A stretch of DNA of 64,000 nt from contig NZ_PKUU01000002.1 of assembly GCF_002899675.1 (NCBI RefSeq), forward strand, positions 186,001 to 250,000. The letters are read 5' to 3'. The notes under the pieces are model-generated. The model was not told where the DNA came from. It ran no database searches and was given only the letters and a program-made list of their open reading frames with translations. Origin of the DNA: Clostridium sp. chh4-2 (lineage in GTDB: Bacteria > Bacillota > Clostridia > Lachnospirales > Lachnospiraceae). The position numbers were made by a program, and so were the translations under genes. Of this stretch, positions 34,094 to 43,072 are shown one piece after another (the stretch's first letter is position 1; every line of letters starts with the position of its first letter).

Positions 34094-34873
34094 TTAATGA
34101 ATCAGAAACCCCTGATAGGATTCCATAAGTACATCTATAAGCTCTTGTCTGTCCATGGTAACCAAGGGAGAATCTGTTCTTGGCAGATACCATGAAAAAT
34201 CCGCCTCTTTTTTGGAGAAGGAGGGGAAGATCATATCTGCTGCATTGCAGTACCGGTCATTGCTGATTTCATTCCCATTTCCATCCCTGAAGGTACACGT
34301 TGTAGAAGAATCCATATACTGAGTGGTTTTGTAGGCCAGGATTGTTTCCGAGAGTTCTCCATTTTTTAAAGAGATTGCCCGCTTATTCTCATGGGAGAGC
34401 GTGTAACTGTATCTGATGTAATCATCAAAAATATAATGATAAATATCATGCTCGGAATCGTAATATACAGGAACGCTGTTCACCATAATATCGGCCTCCG
34501 AATCACCTTCCTGCCGCGTCAACTCATAAGCTGTCAGCCCATCCATCGCTTCATTGATCTCATAATAGGAACTGTAGGTAAATCTGCCGGTTCCCTGATT
34601 GATGGAGGTGATCAGTTCCAGTCTTCCATTCTGATCTAAATCCGTCACGGTGTACTGATAAATCCCCCCGTAATCTGTTAAACCAACCCACAAGTCCATG
34701 TTGTCGGCGATCACTTGTATCTGCCTCTCTACATCGTTCTCCGTACGGCTCTCAAATGAGGAAGCCAGAGAGCCCTCAAGTTCACCGTTATTTAAGGAAT
34801 CACTGTGTTTTCCACAACCGGACAAAACCGACACAAAGAAAGCTAACGCCGTAATTATCATTCTAATTTTCAT
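34094..34873 (-). CDS. Lipoprotein of unknown function
   Basis: The 259-residue protein starts with a lipoprotein signal (MKIRMIITALAFFVSVLSGC, Cys20). The mature part has an acidic segment and YTVTDLDQNGRLELITSI, which resembles an FG-GAP/EF-hand-like calcium element, repeated loosely in this group of clostridial lipoproteins. It is anchored outside the membrane. AAGGAG lies before the ATG. Function unknown. Confidence 0.8.
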   Translation of the reverse strand: MKIRMIITALAFFVSVLSGCGKHSDSLNNGELEGSLASSFESRTENDVERQIQVIADNMDLWVGLTDYGGIYQYTVTDLDQNGRLELITSINQGTGRFTYSSYYEINEAMDGLTAYELTRQEGDSEADIMVNSVPVYYDSEHDIYHYIFDDYIRYSYTLSHENKRAISLKNGELSETILAYKTTQYMDSSTTCTFRDGNGNEISNDRYCNAADMIFPSFSKKEADFSWYLPRTDSPLVTMDRQELIDVLMESYQGFLIH

Positions 34874-34960
34874 ATGGCTCCTTCATAATCGCAACAAAAT
34901 GGTCAGGAGAAAATCCCCACCCCTAGTTTAAGGCTTTCCGATAACAATGTCAAAATTCAA

Positions 34961-35893
34961 TTATAGAATCCCCTTAGCGGCCTCCTGCTGCTTTTTCAGC
35001 TCCTGAATTACAATTTCAGAAAATGCATTGGTCGCTTTCGATACATATCCGCTGGCCGGATATCCCAGCGCCAAAGAGCGGTACCGCCCCTGTTCTCCCA
35101 GAGAGAAATGCCGCAGTCCATCCAATGGCTCTAAATAGCATTCCGGCAGAAAAGTAATGCCCATTCCCACGTTTGCCAGACGGATTAACGTTTCAAAACT
35201 GTTATGGGTCTGCACAATATCCGGTTCCAAATGGTATTCCTGAAACAGGGATTCCACGAAGACCCGAAGCTTGTGATTGACACTGTAGAGCAGCAGCTTT
35301 TGATGGGAAATATCTTTAATCTCGATCCAGGGCCTGCCTGTGCTTCCGGCGGGATGGGCTTTTTTACAAAGAGGAAAATCTTTGGGGACGGCAAGCAGAA
35401 TCTCTTCTTCAATCGCGTGACGGTAAGGAAGAGAAGGATTGGTCATAGGAATCGTTACAAAGCCCAGATCGATAAGGCTCTGGCTCAGCAGTTCCTCCTG
35501 CTCCTTCATGCCGGACTCATGGATTGTCAGCTTGATATTAGGGTAGAGCCGGGTGAAGGCCGGAATGACCTTGGGAAGCAGGTATGGTGCTCTGAATGGG
35601 GACAGCGCGAAGTTCACATTACCTCTTTTCAAGTTTTCCAGATCGGAAAGCTGGCTGTAGAAATTGCGCTGCAGGTTGAGAATCTGTTTGACCGTTTCAA
35701 TATAGAGTTTCCCTTCTTCTGTCGGAATCAGGCCGCGGTTCGTGCGTATAAAAATAGAAAATCCCAGCTTTTCTTCATGATTTTTCAAGAACTGGCTCAG
35801 AGAAGACTGGGCCATATAGAGCTCGCTGGCTGCAGCCGAAACCTTCCCATGCTTTGCCAGAGTTAAAATGTAGTTTAATTCTCTCAATTCCAA
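34961..35893 (-). CDS. LysR-family transcriptional regulator
   Basis: The 310-residue protein has a LysR winged helix (LRELNYILTLAKHGKVSAAA then SELYMAQSSLSQFLKNHEEKL, residues 2-45) and a substrate-binding domain. I chose TTG 35893: GGAGGA (35901-35906) lies 7 nt upstream and the product begins MELRELNYI, usual for the family. ATG 35908 and 35935 are alternatives that would place the ribosome site inside the gene. It is divergent from the hydrolase-symporter operon and probably controls it. Confidence 0.9.
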   Translation of the reverse strand: MELRELNYILTLAKHGKVSAAASELYMAQSSLSQFLKNHEEKLGFSIFIRTNRGLIPTEEGKLYIETVKQILNLQRNFYSQLSDLENLKRGNVNFALSPFRAPYLLPKVIPAFTRLYPNIKLTIHESGMKEQEELLSQSLIDLGFVTIPMTNPSLPYRHAIEEEILLAVPKDFPLCKKAHPAGSTGRPWIEIKDISHQKLLLYSVNHKLRVFVESLFQEYHLEPDIVQTHNSFETLIRLANVGMGITFLPECYLEPLDGLRHFSLGEQGRYRSLALGYPASGYVSKATNAFSEIVIQELKKQQEAAKGIL

Positions 35894-35991
35894 AGATATT
35901 TCCTCCATTTCTGTCTTCACTGCCTTTAAACACATTGGCCCAGGTATCGATAAAAACGATATCCACCATTAGATTATACGTATTTTACAAA

Positions 35992-36008
35992 TAGTAATTT
36001 CTATACTA
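35992..36008. promoter_or_regulatory. Possible LysR operator
   Basis: TAGTA-ATTTCTA-TACTA is an inverted repeat midway between the divergent LysR and hydrolase genes. Confidence 0.4.
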
Positions 36009-36050
36009 CAATACCAATATAAGGAAGTCAAGAAGAAAGGAGGGAAGGGG

Positions 36051-36803
36051 GTGGCAGAGAAACTGGAAATAACAGGCCGTCTCAGGGAAGGCGAAAAGAC
36101 AGTTTTATTTATTCCCGGAGGCATGGCTTCAGCTCCGGCGGTGTATGACGGAATTGGAGAGATGATACCGTGGCAGTCGGCGGTGATTGACTGGAGCAAT
36201 TCGAAAGGGCCGTGGGATATATTGGAGCTTGGAAACAGGACACTTGATCTGATCCGTCAGATGAATTTGGGTAAAGTCATTTTGGCCGGATATTCTGCGG
36301 GCGGAGTGATTGCCATGCAGGCGGCGGCTGAGGATAAAGAAGGCAGGATCGGAGGACTTTTGCTGTCCAACACAGGACCGTGTACCATTGGACATGGAGA
36401 TCCTGAGCTTCCGGAGCGGATACGGAAACAGTGGTTCAGTATGGAGTTATTCGAACCTTTTTTAAACAGGTGTTTTGCATTTCCCATTGAACCTTTATTA
36501 AAAAAGACGATGATTGAATACGCTTCAAAGATTCCCATGGAAGTGGTATATCAGGCGGCAAAGACATTGAGAGAATATGATTTAAGGCCCAGGCTGAAAG
36601 AGATTTCCTGCCCGGTTGTGATCGCACATGGAAAATTGGATACAACGCGTACCCTAAAGCATGTTGAAATGATGCAGGAGGGGATTGCGGATGTGGAGAT
36701 TAATCTGTTGAACGGGGGACATACGATCATGGCAGAGGACAGGGAGCACTGGGTTCTTATCTTAAATAAACTGATTCAAAAAGTGGAACGGGCCATGGAA
36801 TAA
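36051..36803 (+). CDS. Alpha/beta hydrolase
   Basis: The 250-residue protein has the nucleophile elbow GYSAGG (about 83-88), the oxyanion strand TVLFIPGGMASAP and the late catalytic His in LLNGGHTIMAEDREHW. An Asp near HGKLDTTRT completes the triad. The start is GTG 36051 after GGAGGGAAGG. It is the first gene of a four-gene unit with another hydrolase and a symporter. The substrate is unknown; an ester or amide brought in by the symporter fits. Confidence 0.88.
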   Translation: MAEKLEITGRLREGEKTVLFIPGGMASAPAVYDGIGEMIPWQSAVIDWSNSKGPWDILELGNRTLDLIRQMNLGKVILAGYSAGGVIAMQAAAEDKEGRIGGLLLSNTGPCTIGHGDPELPERIRKQWFSMELFEPFLNRCFAFPIEPLLKKTMIEYASKIPMEVVYQAAKTLREYDLRPRLKEISCPVVIAHGKLDTTRTLKHVEMMQEGIADVEINLLNGGHTIMAEDREHWVLILNKLIQKVERAME

Positions 36804-36822
36804 ACGGCGGAAAGGAGAAGAG

Positions 36823-37650
36823 ATGGACAGAAATGATTTTTTTCAGACATCGGATGGGGCGATGATCTATTATGAGGACAGGGGCCGGGGAATACCGCTG
36901 ATGCTGGTGCCGGGATTCATGTGTACGACAAGATTTTATGAAAGAAATGTAGCAGAATTGAGCAAAAAGTACCGGGTTATTACGTTTGATCCGAGAGGCT
37001 ACGGCCTGTCTTCCAAAACGCTTCAGGGCAACACTTTAAAAGGACACGCCAGGGATATGAAGGAACTGATTGATTACCTGGATTTGGACGGGGTTGTGCT
37101 GATGGGATGGTCTTTAGGCTGTTCGGCCATCAGCGTATACGCGGAGGAATACAAAGAATACAGGCTGTCCGCTATCGGATTTATCGATGCATTTATCTCG
37201 CCATTTGCACATGGAGACTGGAATGGGTACAAATTTTCCGGCTATAAAGTGAAGGAATATATCAGCGGGCGGAGTTTGTGGTTTAGAGATCCGGAAACTT
37301 ATTACCAGTACTTTTTTGATACGGTGGATTGTAAGGAATTGACGGAAGAGGACCGGAAATGGATTGTGGAGGAGATTTCCCTGACAATGCCGTGGACGGG
37401 GATTGAACTTCATCTGGATACCTGTCATACGGACGCTTTGGCCTTTGTGGAACATTTTACTGTGCCGTCCATCGTATTTGCGGGAAATTCCAGAGGCATA
37501 CCGGCCAGCGTGTCAGAAGAAGTGTGCAGGAGAATGAAATGCAGACATCAGTACCATTATTTCGATCACGGCGGTCATATGTTCTTTTATTCCGATCCGG
37601 AGACATTTAACCGGCTTGTGGACGAGTTTATAGAGGCAGAAGTGAAATAA
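36823..37650 (+). CDS. Alpha/beta hydrolase
   Basis: The 275-residue protein has GWSLGCSA (nucleophile Ser, about 94-101), LMLVPGFMCTTRFYERN at the N-terminus, VITFDPRGYGLSSK and the late HGGHMFFYSDP with the catalytic His. It is typical of the fold of epoxide hydrolases, esterases and peroxidases. AAAGGAG precedes the ATG. It is not close to the neighbouring hydrolase in sequence, so the pair may act on different steps. Confidence 0.88.
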   Translation: MDRNDFFQTSDGAMIYYEDRGRGIPLMLVPGFMCTTRFYERNVAELSKKYRVITFDPRGYGLSSKTLQGNTLKGHARDMKELIDYLDLDGVVLMGWSLGCSAISVYAEEYKEYRLSAIGFIDAFISPFAHGDWNGYKFSGYKVKEYISGRSLWFRDPETYYQYFFDTVDCKELTEEDRKWIVEEISLTMPWTGIELHLDTCHTDALAFVEHFTVPSIVFAGNSRGIPASVSEEVCRRMKCRHQYHYFDHGGHMFFYSDPETFNRLVDEFIEAEVK

Positions 37651-37673
37651 TAAAAAGGGAAAGGGGTAAGGAT

Positions 37674-37979
37674 ATGACTAAGCAGGAATATGACGACAGA
37701 AATTATGATTTTAATGAGATACCGGATGATCCGAGATTTAAAATCTGTTTTAAAGAAGCGATGCTGGTGATCGGTTTTTGGTGGGTATTTGTGATTGCAA
37801 CGCTGGTGATTATGTACACGGTGGGGGCTGAAGATCCTGGTACTTACAGCTATATATGCGGGCTGCCGTCCTGGTTTTTCTTCGTATGTCTGCTGATCTT
37901 TTGCTGCATCGGGGCGGTATTTTTTATCGTAAAAAAGGTGTTCCGGGATTTTTCACTGGATGATGAAATTGACGGCTGA
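37674..37979 (+). CDS. Small membrane protein, DUF997 (YhdT-like)
   Basis: The 101-residue protein has two membrane helices (about 28-50 and 62-88). DUF997 proteins are regularly encoded just ahead of PanF-like sodium:solute symporters, as here, and probably form part of that transporter. DPRFKICFKEAMLVIGFWWV is the typical N-terminal stretch. Confidence 0.85.
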   Translation: MTKQEYDDRNYDFNEIPDDPRFKICFKEAMLVIGFWWVFVIATLVIMYTVGAEDPGTYSYICGLPSWFFFVCLLIFCCIGAVFFIVKKVFRDFSLDDEIDG

Positions 37980-38005
37980 TATTATGCCGGGAGGGGAGAG
38001 TACAT

Positions 38006-39511
38006 ATGCAGATTAATGCGGATACCAGACTTATTACACAGATTATTTTTGTTATATACAGCGCTGCGCTGCTGGGTGTGGGATTTTATTTTAAACAGAA
38101 AGCAAAAAAGGAATCGGAGGCCAGTTTCTCAAAGAATTTTTTCACCAGCGGACGAGCCATGGGGCCTTTGGTGGTGGGGATGATGCTCGGCGCTTCCGTA
38201 TGCAGTTCCGGAACATTTATCGGAGGCCCGGCTACCGGTACCAAAGAAGGCCTTGTGTGGACGGTTTGCATCTATGCTTCCGTATTCATGAATTTTATTA
38301 TATTTGGAATTGTGGGAAAGAAAATCGGCATTGTGGCAAGGCGGACCAATGCAGTTTCCTATGTGTCGCTGCTCAAAAACCGTTATAATGAGAACAAAGC
38401 GATTACCGTTATCGGCGCATTTGCGATTATCGTATTTCTGGTTCCTTACTGCGTTTCCCAGCTGGTCGGAGGAGCGCGCCTGATTGAAAGCATGATCGGG
38501 CTGCCTTATCTTTGGGGGCTGGCCATCTTTGCAGTCATCATCCTGATCTATACGATTTTTGGAGGGATTAAAGGCGTTTCCGTCAGCACGGTTATCCAGG
38601 GATTTGTGATGACATTTGCAACTCTGGTGCTGATCTTCGGCGTTGTGGGATATATTAACCGGGATTCCGGCTCCATGGTTTCGGCATGGGAGAAAATGGC
38701 CCAGTCCGATTATAAAATGCTGATGTCCCCGAATAAATGGTCGGTTCCGGTAATGTTTTCTTATATATGGCTGGTGGGAATTACGTATGTCGGGCTTCCT
38801 CATGCGGTGCAGGGCGCCCTTACTTATAAGGATACAAAATCCCTTCACGGTGCAATTTTAGTGGGCGTCGTATTCGTTACATTCTGGCAGGGAATTATGA
38901 CCTTCATGGGCCCGGCCGCAAGGCTGATGAATCTGGTTCCTGAAGTGGCTGACCAGACAACTCCTGTAATCGCCATGACCGTGCTGCCGCCCTGGATGGC
39001 GGGCATGATTATCGCTGGAGCGGTGGGAGCGATCCAGTCCACAATAGCGGCCATGCTGATCGTTATCTCCTCCAGTGCGGTCAACGATATCTATACCAAT
39101 TATATTAACAAAACGCCTGATATAAAACAGATAAAAAAGGTCACACAGGTTGTTACTACTGTCATTTTAGTATTTATCTTCGCATTTTCCATCAAGCCGC
39201 CGTCATTTTTGCAAATGCTGATCAATTTCGCCGTCGGCGGGCTGGAGACCATCTTTTTCGGCCCCATGCTGTTGGGATTATTCTGGAAAAGGGCAAATGA
39301 GCAGGGCGCATTATCCGGCATGGTGGTCGGAGGCATCTGCTACTATCTCTTTTCCTATCCGTTAAAAGCGATGATTGGCGGAATGCAGCCGGTTCTTCCT
39401 GCCAGCATGATCGCACTGGCTGTTCTTGTAATCGTCTCTCTGGCAACGCCAAAGCCGCCGAAAGGTGTGATTATGACCTGGTTTGGAAAGAATTATCCCA
39501 AAATGCTTTAA
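38006..39511 (+). CDS. Sodium:solute symporter (PanF-like SSS family)
   Basis: The 501-residue protein has about 13 helices and the SSS core: FFTSGRAMGPLVVGMMLGAS near TM2 and IAGAVGAIQSTIAAMLIVIS in TM8, which carries the Na+-site Ser/Thr. It resembles pantothenate permease, but the DUF997/hydrolase context suggests another carboxylate or ester. GGAGGGGAG lies before the ATG. A terminator follows. Confidence 0.9.
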   Translation: MQINADTRLITQIIFVIYSAALLGVGFYFKQKAKKESEASFSKNFFTSGRAMGPLVVGMMLGASVCSSGTFIGGPATGTKEGLVWTVCIYASVFMNFIIFGIVGKKIGIVARRTNAVSYVSLLKNRYNENKAITVIGAFAIIVFLVPYCVSQLVGGARLIESMIGLPYLWGLAIFAVIILIYTIFGGIKGVSVSTVIQGFVMTFATLVLIFGVVGYINRDSGSMVSAWEKMAQSDYKMLMSPNKWSVPVMFSYIWLVGITYVGLPHAVQGALTYKDTKSLHGAILVGVVFVTFWQGIMTFMGPAARLMNLVPEVADQTTPVIAMTVLPPWMAGMIIAGAVGAIQSTIAAMLIVISSSAVNDIYTNYINKTPDIKQIKKVTQVVTTVILVFIFAFSIKPPSFLQMLINFAVGGLETIFFGPMLLGLFWKRANEQGALSGMVVGGICYYLFSYPLKAMIGGMQPVLPASMIALAVLVIVSLATPKPPKGVIMTWFGKNYPKML

Positions 39512-39532
39512 CCGCAGGTGAGACTGCTCTTG

Positions 39533-39594
39533 CCCGTCCAAATAAAATTGTCTGAGCATATTTTTCGCAGGTCATTTATTTGGGCGGGTGTTTT
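39533..39594. terminator. Rho-independent terminator of the symporter operon
   Basis: CCCGTCCAAATAAA (39533-39546) pairs with TTTATTTGGGCGGG (39575-39588), 14 bp with one G-U, followed by TGTTTT. Confidence 0.8.
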
Positions 39595-39656
39595 CAGCAA
39601 TCCATGCCGATGTCCCGGCTCTTTCCGACGTACTCGATTTAATACAAATAAACCTC

Positions 39657-39685
39657 TTGAAATAAACCCTGTCTTATGGTAAAGT
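39657..39685 (+). promoter_or_regulatory. Promoter of the riboswitch-AGCS transcript
   Basis: TTGAAA (39657-39662) and TAAAGT (39680-39685) are 17 bp apart; the expected start is about 10 nt before the aptamer. Confidence 0.7.
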
Positions 39686-39700
39686 GCTACTTAAAGCAAA

Positions 39701-39780
39701 CTCTGGAGAGTCTCCAAAAGGGCGCCGAAGGTGTACGGCAGATCAGGTAATCTGCCAATCTCTCAGGCAAAAGGACAGAG
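39701..39780 (+). promoter_or_regulatory. Glycine riboswitch (single aptamer)
   Basis: The conserved core is plain: CTCTGGAGAG (39701-39710), GCGCCGAAGGTGTA (39722-39735), a P3-type hairpin (GCAGAT with ATCTGC) and AATCTCTCAGGCAAAAGGAC. The P1 stem is CTCTG with CAGAG. Only one aptamer is seen; a full second copy is missing between 39781 and 39916, so this is a singleton type, perhaps with a ghost partner. It precedes an AGCS symporter that can carry glycine/alanine. The switch mechanism (on or off) could not be resolved from 39781-39916. Confidence 0.92.
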
Positions 39781-39916
39781 GATCACGTTGGTGCATGGGC
39801 ACCTGTCTTTCCATACTCTTCTGAGGGAGTTCATTTTTGTTAAATGCAGAAATGATACTTCCTTTTTTGTTGCTTTCAAAAAGCCGGAAGGCGAAATTAC
39901 TAAGACGGAGGAAACT

Positions 39917-41362
39917 ATGTTAGAACTTGTGAGCAGCGTATTATTGAAAGTGGATGATTTTGTATGGGGAGTGCCGTTAATCGTATTGATTCTGGCAACC
40001 GGAATCTATCTGAGCGTCAGGCTGAAGGGGCTTCAGATCAGAAAACTTCCGGCGGCATTAAAATATATGATACAAAATGAAGAGGAAGGGCATGGGGAAG
40101 TCAGCAGCTTTGCGGCTCTCTGCACCGCCCTTTCCGCCACCATAGGAACGGGCAATATCGTCGGCGTGGCCACGGCCATCGTGGCCGGAGGCCCGGGAGC
40201 GCTGTTCTGGATGTGGATTGCAGCATTTTTCGGAATGGCAACTAAATATGCGGAGGGCGTGCTGGCAATCAAATACCGGGTAATCGATGATAAGGGCCAT
40301 GTGCTCGGCGGTCCCTTTTATTATATTGAAAATGGTATGGGAAAAGGGTACCGGTGGCTGGGAAAGATTTTTGCATTCTTTGGCGCCGGAGTGGGGCTTT
40401 TAGGCATCGGTACCTTTACGCAGGTCAATGGAATTACATCGGCGGTGGGCAATTTCTTCGATGTGGAAAAGGCTCATGTAATCAGCCTTTTTGGCAGGGA
40501 ATACACGATTGCAGTCATTATCTCAGGTATCGTGCTGACGGTCTGCGTGGCGCTGGTGGTGTTAGGCGGAATTAAAAGGATTGCAAAGGTTTCCGAAATC
40601 ATAGTGCCGTTTATGGCCGTGATCTATGTGGTATCCTGTGTGGTCATTCTGGCTTTAAATGCATCTAAGATTCCGGGCGCATTCCGCGTGATTCTGGAAA
40701 GCGCATTCGGTTTTAGGGCGGCTGCAGGCGGAGCGCTGGGAGCCGTGCTTCTGGCCATGCAAAAAGGAATCGCCCGGGGTATCTTTTCCAATGAAGCCGG
40801 GCTTGGAAGTGCGCCGATTGCGGCAGCAGCGGCCCAGACGAAGGAACCAGCCAGGCAGGGGCTGGTATCCATGACAGGTACTTTTATCGATACCATTGTG
40901 GTCTGCACCATGACGGGACTTTGTATCGTGCTGACAGAGTCCTATAATGTGGGACTTCAAGGCGTTGAAGTGACTACCAGAGCATTTCAGCAGGGGCTTC
41001 CAATACCTTCCTGGGCCAGCTCATTTCTGCTGATGATCTGTCTGATTTTCTTTGCATTTACAACCATTATCGGATGGAATTACTATGGGGAACGGTGTTT
41101 GGAATATCTTTCTTCCGGCAGCCGCAGAGCGGTCATGGGTTACCGCTGTCTCTATATACTGGCCATCTTTATCGGGCCGTTTATGACGGTAGAAGCCGTG
41201 TGGACCATTGCGGATATCTTCAATGCGCTGATGGCTCTGCCGAACCTGATCGCCCTTCTGGCTTTGAGCGGCGTGGTGGTTCATGAGACAAAGGAATATT
41301 GGAAGCGGATGGGGGAAAATGTGAAAACAGCCGTTTTGTGTGATGATAACGGCGTCAGATAG
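39917..41362 (+). CDS. Sodium:alanine/glycine symporter (AGCS family)
   Basis: The 481-residue membrane protein has the AGCS signature GEVSSFAALCTALSATIGTG near residue 70 and NIVGVATAIVAGGPGALFWM after it. The start at ATG 39917 follows GGAGGAA; an open frame that runs back into the riboswitch is not used. Control by the glycine riboswitch predicts that it carries glycine (uptake for catabolism, or balance when glycine is high). Confidence 0.95.
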   Translation: MLELVSSVLLKVDDFVWGVPLIVLILATGIYLSVRLKGLQIRKLPAALKYMIQNEEEGHGEVSSFAALCTALSATIGTGNIVGVATAIVAGGPGALFWMWIAAFFGMATKYAEGVLAIKYRVIDDKGHVLGGPFYYIENGMGKGYRWLGKIFAFFGAGVGLLGIGTFTQVNGITSAVGNFFDVEKAHVISLFGREYTIAVIISGIVLTVCVALVVLGGIKRIAKVSEIIVPFMAVIYVVSCVVILALNASKIPGAFRVILESAFGFRAAAGGALGAVLLAMQKGIARGIFSNEAGLGSAPIAAAAAQTKEPARQGLVSMTGTFIDTIVVCTMTGLCIVLTESYNVGLQGVEVTTRAFQQGLPIPSWASSFLLMICLIFFAFTTIIGWNYYGERCLEYLSSGSRRAVMGYRCLYILAIFIGPFMTVEAVWTIADIFNALMALPNLIALLALSGVVVHETKEYWKRMGENVKTAVLCDDNGVR

Positions 41363-41465
41363 CCCGGAAACCAGGCGTCCTTCATTTATCTTTATGTTTT
41401 TATATGTTTATGATAAAATGAGTAGAATAGCCGTTACTTGAAATGTAAAGTGTTAGGAGATTGAT

Positions 41466-41825
41466 ATGTCTGGAAATGAAATATGGGCGCTCGTCTGCCT
41501 TGTTTTAGCTGTAATTTTTGGAATATCCGGTATCGTGTTTGCAGTCTGTAAGGAAAAGGGGGCTATGCTGGTCAGCGGTTTTAATACGCTTCCTAAAGCG
41601 GAACGGGACCAATATGATAAGAGGCGCATCAGTCTTGACATGAGAAACTCACTTTTCTTATGGGGCGGCGTGCTGGCGGCAGGAGCTTTGCTTTCTGTAT
41701 TGTTTCACGGCTATATGGGGGCAGCAGCACTTGTGATCTGGCTGGTACTGTTTTTCAGAGAGGTGCATTTTGATGCCCATAAGGCGTTTGAAAAGTATAA
41801 AAAAGATGGAAATGGGCGGACCTGA
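41466..41825 (+). CDS. DUF3784 membrane protein
   Basis: The 119-residue protein has three helices (about 6-28, 63-80, 85-99). The stretch KGAMLVSGFNTLPKAERDQY is the conserved DUF3784 loop. Function unknown. It ends at the first base of the lysozyme gene, so the two are coupled. Confidence 0.85.
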   Translation: MSGNEIWALVCLVLAVIFGISGIVFAVCKEKGAMLVSGFNTLPKAERDQYDKRRISLDMRNSLFLWGGVLAAGALLSVLFHGYMGAAALVIWLVLFFREVHFDAHKAFEKYKKDGNGRT

Positions 41826-42685
41826 TGAAATATTTTGGAGAAGGTTTAAGTGAGAAGCAGAAAGAATTAAGCGGAATAATCCGGAAAAAGGAACGGAGCG
41901 GGGAGGCGGGCATCAGCTTTGTGAGGAATGGCGTGAAGTCAAAACGGAAAAAGCGTTTGGCAGTTTGGTGCATTCTTCTGTGCCTTCTGATTTTTCTGAC
42001 GGCAATGGGAATTGGCGTTGGCACAAAAAAGATCAAACTAAACCGTTTCTTTTCGAAGATGTATCAGGTGCATGGGGTTGACGTTTCCCACTATCAGGGA
42101 ACGATTGACTGGCCTGTTTTAAGTGAAAGCGGTATTCGGTTTGCATTTATAAAGGCCACGGAAGGAAGCGGCCATGTGGATGAGAACTTTGCGGAAAATT
42201 GGGAAAATGTGAAGGAAACCGGTCTTTATGCCGGAGCATATCATTTTTTCAGTTTTGACAGTCCCGCCGAGACTCAGGCGGATCTTTTTATTGCCACAGT
42301 TCCTAAAGAAGAGGGAAGGCTGGCTCCGGTGGTGGATATTGAATTTTATGGGGATAAGGCCTCTAACCGGCCCGATCCGGATTCTGTGCGGGAGCAGCTT
42401 AGCATCCTTTTGGGGAGAATGGAAGCGCACTATGGAGTGAAGCCGGTGATCTATACGACTATGAGAATGTATGATTCTTATATTAAAGGCCATTATGAGG
42501 AATATCCGCTGTGGATACGCAATACGTATTATACCCCTGATTTTGGCATGAAGGGGAAATGGACATTCTGGCAGTATTCGGATACGGAAAAGAGAAGCGG
42601 ATACAGCGGACAGGAAGCATTTATTGATATGAATGTATTTAAAGGGTCGGAAGAGGACCTGAAAGAATTTTTGCAAAAAGAATAG
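41825..42685 (+). CDS. GH25 lysozyme with membrane anchor
   Basis: The 286-residue protein has a basic cytoplasmic start, one membrane helix (about 46-66) and a GH25 domain (82-280). Motifs are VHGVDVSHYQGTIDW (Asp86), FIKATEGSG and the catalytic pair DIE (Asp171, Glu173). It is a type II anchored muramidase acting on peptidoglycan, probably in cell-wall remodelling rather than phage lysis, since no phage genes are near. Confidence 0.93.
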   Translation: MKYFGEGLSEKQKELSGIIRKKERSGEAGISFVRNGVKSKRKKRLAVWCILLCLLIFLTAMGIGVGTKKIKLNRFFSKMYQVHGVDVSHYQGTIDWPVLSESGIRFAFIKATEGSGHVDENFAENWENVKETGLYAGAYHFFSFDSPAETQADLFIATVPKEEGRLAPVVDIEFYGDKASNRPDPDSVREQLSILLGRMEAHYGVKPVIYTTMRMYDSYIKGHYEEYPLWIRNTYYTPDFGMKGKWTFWQYSDTEKRSGYSGQEAFIDMNVFKGSEEDLKEFLQKE

Positions 42686-42698
42686 ATGGAAAATGAGG

Positions 42699-42731
42699 TA
42701 AGGTGCTGATGATTCGGCGCCTTATTTTTTT
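42699..42731 (+). terminator. Rho-independent terminator of the lysozyme gene
   Basis: TAAGGTGC (42699-42706) pairs with GCGCCTTA (42717-42724) with one G-U, followed by seven Ts. Confidence 0.88.
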
Positions 42732-42883
42732 GTAGGAAATCGTACTGCCAAAGCAGTTCGTCAAAGCCGGAGAATCCGGTCATCGTCAAAAGATTTTTGT
42801 AAACATCAGCTGTAAAACCTAAAAATGTACATAATATACAAAACAGAACCTGCTGAATTGGTAATTATTTTGAAAAAAAGTAG

Positions 42884-43046
42884 TTGCATTTAAAAATGAC
42901 AAGTAGTAATATGTAATTATCAACTTAACATATTAACCTATTAACCAATTATTATAGAATGAGAAAGGAAGTGGAAAAAGAAGTTGCTTACCGGTTGAAG
43001 TTTCGTCTCTTGTTTGATACTATTACTTTATCTATTAACATATTAA
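42884..43046 (+). promoter_or_regulatory. Promoter and twin GntR operator candidates of the PTS operon
   Basis: TTGCAT (42884-42889) and TAATAT (42907-42912) are 17 bp apart. The 12-mer TTAACATATTAA occurs twice, at 42925-42936 (just after the start of transcription) and 43035-43046 (27 bp before the gene), 110 bp apart; more TTAAC fragments lie between. Two identical sites flanking the leader suggest looping or double repression by the GntR protein. Confidence 0.65.
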
Positions 43047-43072
43047 GTACATACATAAAGGAGAAGACGGGT

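Noticed and set aside
39781..39916. Second glycine aptamer or clear riboswitch terminator
   Set aside because: The conserved aptamer core is not repeated and only weak hairpins (for example GGTGC/GCACC) were seen.
41825..42685. Phage endolysin
   Set aside because: The GH25 protein has an N-terminal membrane anchor and no holin or phage neighbour.
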